A stretch of 7,668 bases of DNA from Bifidobacterium breve. Lineage in GTDB: Bacteria; Actinomycetota; Actinomycetes; UBA12327. The position numbers were made by a program, and so were the translations under genes. The notes beneath the pieces are model-generated. The model made no database searches. It saw nothing but the letters and a program-made list of their open reading frames with translations, and was not told where the DNA came from. Below are positions 6,044 to 7,668 of this stretch, piece by piece (within the stretch, counting starts at the first letter, position 1; the number at the start of each line of letters is the position of its first letter). Where the stretch lies: contig CALQPL010000041.1 in NCBI GenBank assembly GCA_943332445.1, positions 1 through 7,668 of the forward strand. The letters are read 5' to 3'.

Positions 6044-7240
6044 CTAAATAACGTCTGCGGCCCGCAGGGCAGTGAGTTCCTCATCAGTTTTGCCCAACAC
6101 GGACTTCAAGATCTCGTCGGTGTGTTGTCCTAATTCAGGACCGACCCAGCGCACCAGTCCTGGGGTGTCGGAAAGCCGCGGGAAGGCGTTCTGCATCGCG
6201 ACTTCGCCGTATTGCGGGTGCATGACCTTGACGATGGATTCGCGCGCCTTGAATTGAGCGTCTTCGAGCATTTCCGGAGCGCGGAAGATCTTGCCGTGCG
6301 GAACCTTGTGCTCAGTCATCAATGCATCGACCTCTTCGCTGGTCTTGGTAAGCGACCAGGCTTCAATCACTGCATCAAGCTCGGCTTGGTTTTCGCCACG
6401 AGCAGTGTGGTCCGCAAAACGTGGGTCCTCTGCCAATTCCGGTTGACCCATGCCTTCAGCCATGCGGCGGAAAATGCTGTCACCATTACCGGCGATGAGC
6501 ATTTCACCATCTTGGGTTGGGTACACATTCGATGGAGCGATCTTCGGCAGGATCGATCCGGTACGTTCACGAATGTATTCGGCTTGGTCGTAGTCAATGA
6601 CCAGCGACTCCATGACCGCCAAGACCGCTTCGTACAAGGCCGAGTCAACAACTTGTCCTCGACCCGTGCGATTGCGTGCATGCAGTGCCATCAAGGCACC
6701 TAAGGTGCCGAAGGTTGCCGCCAAAGTGTCACCAATGGAGATTCCAGCGCGCGAAGGCATCCGGTCTGGATCGCCCGTGACATAGCGCAGGCCACCCATG
6801 GCTTCACCAACAGCGCCGTAGCCGGCTTCTTTACTCATCGGTCCGGTTTGACCAAATCCGGTTACCCGCAGGATCACCAAACGTGGGTTGATTTCCCACA
6901 GCTGCTCGGGCGACAAGCCCCAACGCTCGAGCGTGCCGCTACGGAAGTTCTCAATGAGCACATCCGAGGTAGCAATGATGTCGCGCGCGATTTGTTGGCC
7001 CTCGGGCAAACGCAAATTGCAGGTCACCGACTTCTTGTTACGGCCGAGCACGGACCACCACAACGCCTTACCGTTGGTGCGCTCTTTGCCCCACACGCGT
7101 AGCGGGTCACCCTGGTTCGGTGGCTCCAACTTAATCAACTCAGCACCAAAATCGGCAAAGAGTTGACCGGCGAAGGGCCCGGCCAACAGTTGGCCCATCT
7201 CGACAACGCGTAGGTCAGACAGCGGACCTGGGTGAGTCAT
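6044..7240 (-). CDS. Class III (CaiB/BaiF-family) CoA-transferase
   Basis: A 398-residue family III CoA-transferase, close to the typical length of about 400. The N-terminal VVEMGQLLAGPFAGQLFADFGAE region (12-34), KLEPP (37-41), RNKKSVTCNL (67-76) and ENFRSGTLERWGL (97-109) are hallmarks. Asp171 in GISIGDTLAA is the expected catalytic Asp that forms a mixed anhydride with the acid. Such enzymes move CoA from a donor such as succinyl-CoA to a carboxylic acid, as in mesaconate/citramalate, glutarate, oxalate or carnitine metabolism. The sequence alone does not set the acceptor. The ATG has GGAG (7248-7251) seven nt upstream. It lies 34 nt after one aldehyde dehydrogenase and 47 nt before the isomerase-like gene, so it probably activates an acid made or used by this operon. 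Confidence 0.92.
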   Translation of the reverse strand: MTHPGPLSDLRVVEMGQLLAGPFAGQLFADFGAELIKLEPPNQGDPLRVWGKERTNGKALWWSVLGRNKKSVTCNLRLPEGQQIARDIIATSDVLIENFRSGTLERWGLSPEQLWEINPRLVILRVTGFGQTGPMSKEAGYGAVGEAMGGLRYVTGDPDRMPSRAGISIGDTLAATFGTLGALMALHARNRTGRGQVVDSALYEAVLAVMESLVIDYDQAEYIRERTGSILPKIAPSNVYPTQDGEMLIAGNGDSIFRRMAEGMGQPELAEDPRFADHTARGENQAELDAVIEAWSLTKTSEEVDALMTEHKVPHGKIFRAPEMLEDAQFKARESIVKVMHPQYGEVAMQNAFPRLSDTPGLVRWVGPELGQHTDEILKSVLGKTDEELTALRAADVI

Positions 7241-7274
7241 GCACTTACTCCGAAATCACTAGTGGAAACGTGGA

Positions 7275-7668
7275 TTAACCGAAAACCGCTTTAAGACCCG
7301 CGGCCGAGAAGTTCTCCACTCCCACCACTCGCGAGTTAGTGAAGAAGTCAAACGTCTCGGTGGTGCCTTCAACGCCCAGACCTGACAATCCCCATGCGGG
7401 ACGTGGTGCCATCAGGTTCAAGCTCAACATCGTGGAACCGTTGACCTTGACTCCACCTGCGCGCACCTGGCGAGCAACGGCCATTCCGCGCTCTTCGTTG
7501 CCTGCAAAGACATAGCCCTCGAGGCCAAAGGGGGTGCCATTGGCCACGCGCACGGCCTCGGCGTCGTCGGCAACCTGGTGGACTGTGGCCACCGGTCCGA
7601 ACATCTCCTCTTGTGCAGCTTCACTGGACACACCCGTGATCAACGTCGGCGCCAAGAAGTTCCCGCCT
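7275..7668 (-). CDS. Aldehyde dehydrogenase, C-terminal part (truncated by window edge)
   Basis: The last 130 or so residues of a second aldehyde dehydrogenase; the gene continues past the right edge. Reading inward from the edge gives GGNFLAPTL, a common beginning of this region, then QEEMFGPV with the conserved Glu-Phe motif, NGTPFGLEGYVF and GGVKVNG. A TTG at 7655 is an internal Leu codon, not the start. The usual PFGGxKxSGxGRE segment is replaced by APRPAWGLSGLGVEG, and the chain ends with a short tail after VVGVENF. This differs clearly from the other aldehyde dehydrogenase in the operon, so the two are not recent duplicates. The catalytic Cys and cofactor domain are outside the window. 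It is the first operon gene visible here, 34 nt before the CoA-transferase; the operon promoter must lie farther upstream. Confidence 0.9.
   Translation of the reverse strand, partial: GGNFLAPTLITGVSSEAAQEEMFGPVATVHQVADDAEAVRVANGTPFGLEGYVFAGNEERGMAVARQVRAGGVKVNGSTMLSLNLMAPRPAWGLSGLGVEGTTETFDFFTNSRVVGVENFSAAGLKAVFG

Noticed and set aside
6212..6703. 163-residue open frame antisense to the CoA-transferase
   Set aside because: Shadow of a well-supported coding frame; no recognisable motif or ribosome site.
7653..7655. TTG as a start codon for the edge aldehyde dehydrogenase
   Set aside because: The frame stays open to the edge and the upstream codons read GGNF, which continues a normal aldehyde dehydrogenase sequence, so the TTG is an internal Leu.
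1..7668. Mobile element, CRISPR array, tRNA or phage gene
   Set aside because: No terminal repeats, transposase or integrase motifs, spaced repeats or cloverleaf-like sequence seen on either strand.

Overview
The window (7,668 bp) is a dense, moderately GC-rich bacterial catabolic region; the lines I counted by hand ran from 45 to 60 % GC. It has short intergenic gaps, clear Shine-Dalgarno sites, and ATG, GTG and TTG starts. Gene content and composition suggest a heterotrophic actinobacterium, possibly aquatic or soil. That assignment is inference: there is no rRNA or other marker here. I see no mobile element, tRNA, CRISPR array or phage gene.

Layout. (1) 16-843 (+) encodes a protein that resembles red chlorophyll catabolite reductase (RCCR), a member of the ferredoxin-dependent bilin reductase fold. 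A long hairpin that looks like a bidirectional terminator follows it (854-891). (2) An HMG-CoA-lyase-family gene (922-1830, -) diverges from an isochorismatase-family amidohydrolase (1940-2581, +). They share a 109-bp control region with two inverted repeats. The amidohydrolase is followed after 3 nt by a small Dabb-domain protein with a TTG start (2585-2866, +). (3) From 2863 to the right edge all genes lie on the minus strand and form one apparent operon. In transcription order it holds an aldehyde dehydrogenase (cut by the window edge), a class III CoA-transferase, a maleate isomerase/arylmalonate decarboxylase-family protein, an isocitrate lyase/PEP mutase-family lyase and a second aldehyde dehydrogenase. 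Its last gene overlaps the Dabb gene tail to tail by 4 bp.

How the genes could work together. A maleamate-type amidase, a maleate-isomerase relative, a 2-methylisocitrate/2,3-dimethylmalate-lyase relative, a class III CoA-transferase, an HMG-CoA-lyase relative and aldehyde dehydrogenases together suggest breakdown of a branched, substituted dicarboxylic acid or its amide to pyruvate and acyl-CoA units. A tetrapyrrole-reductase-like protein next to this set raises a specific hypothesis: catabolism of pyrrole or maleimide fragments of chlorophyll, haem or bilins, such as hematinic acid or alkylmaleimides. This is inference. No cyclic-imide hydrolase or hydratase lies in the window, and the RCCR-like gene is a separate transcription unit that may be unrelated.
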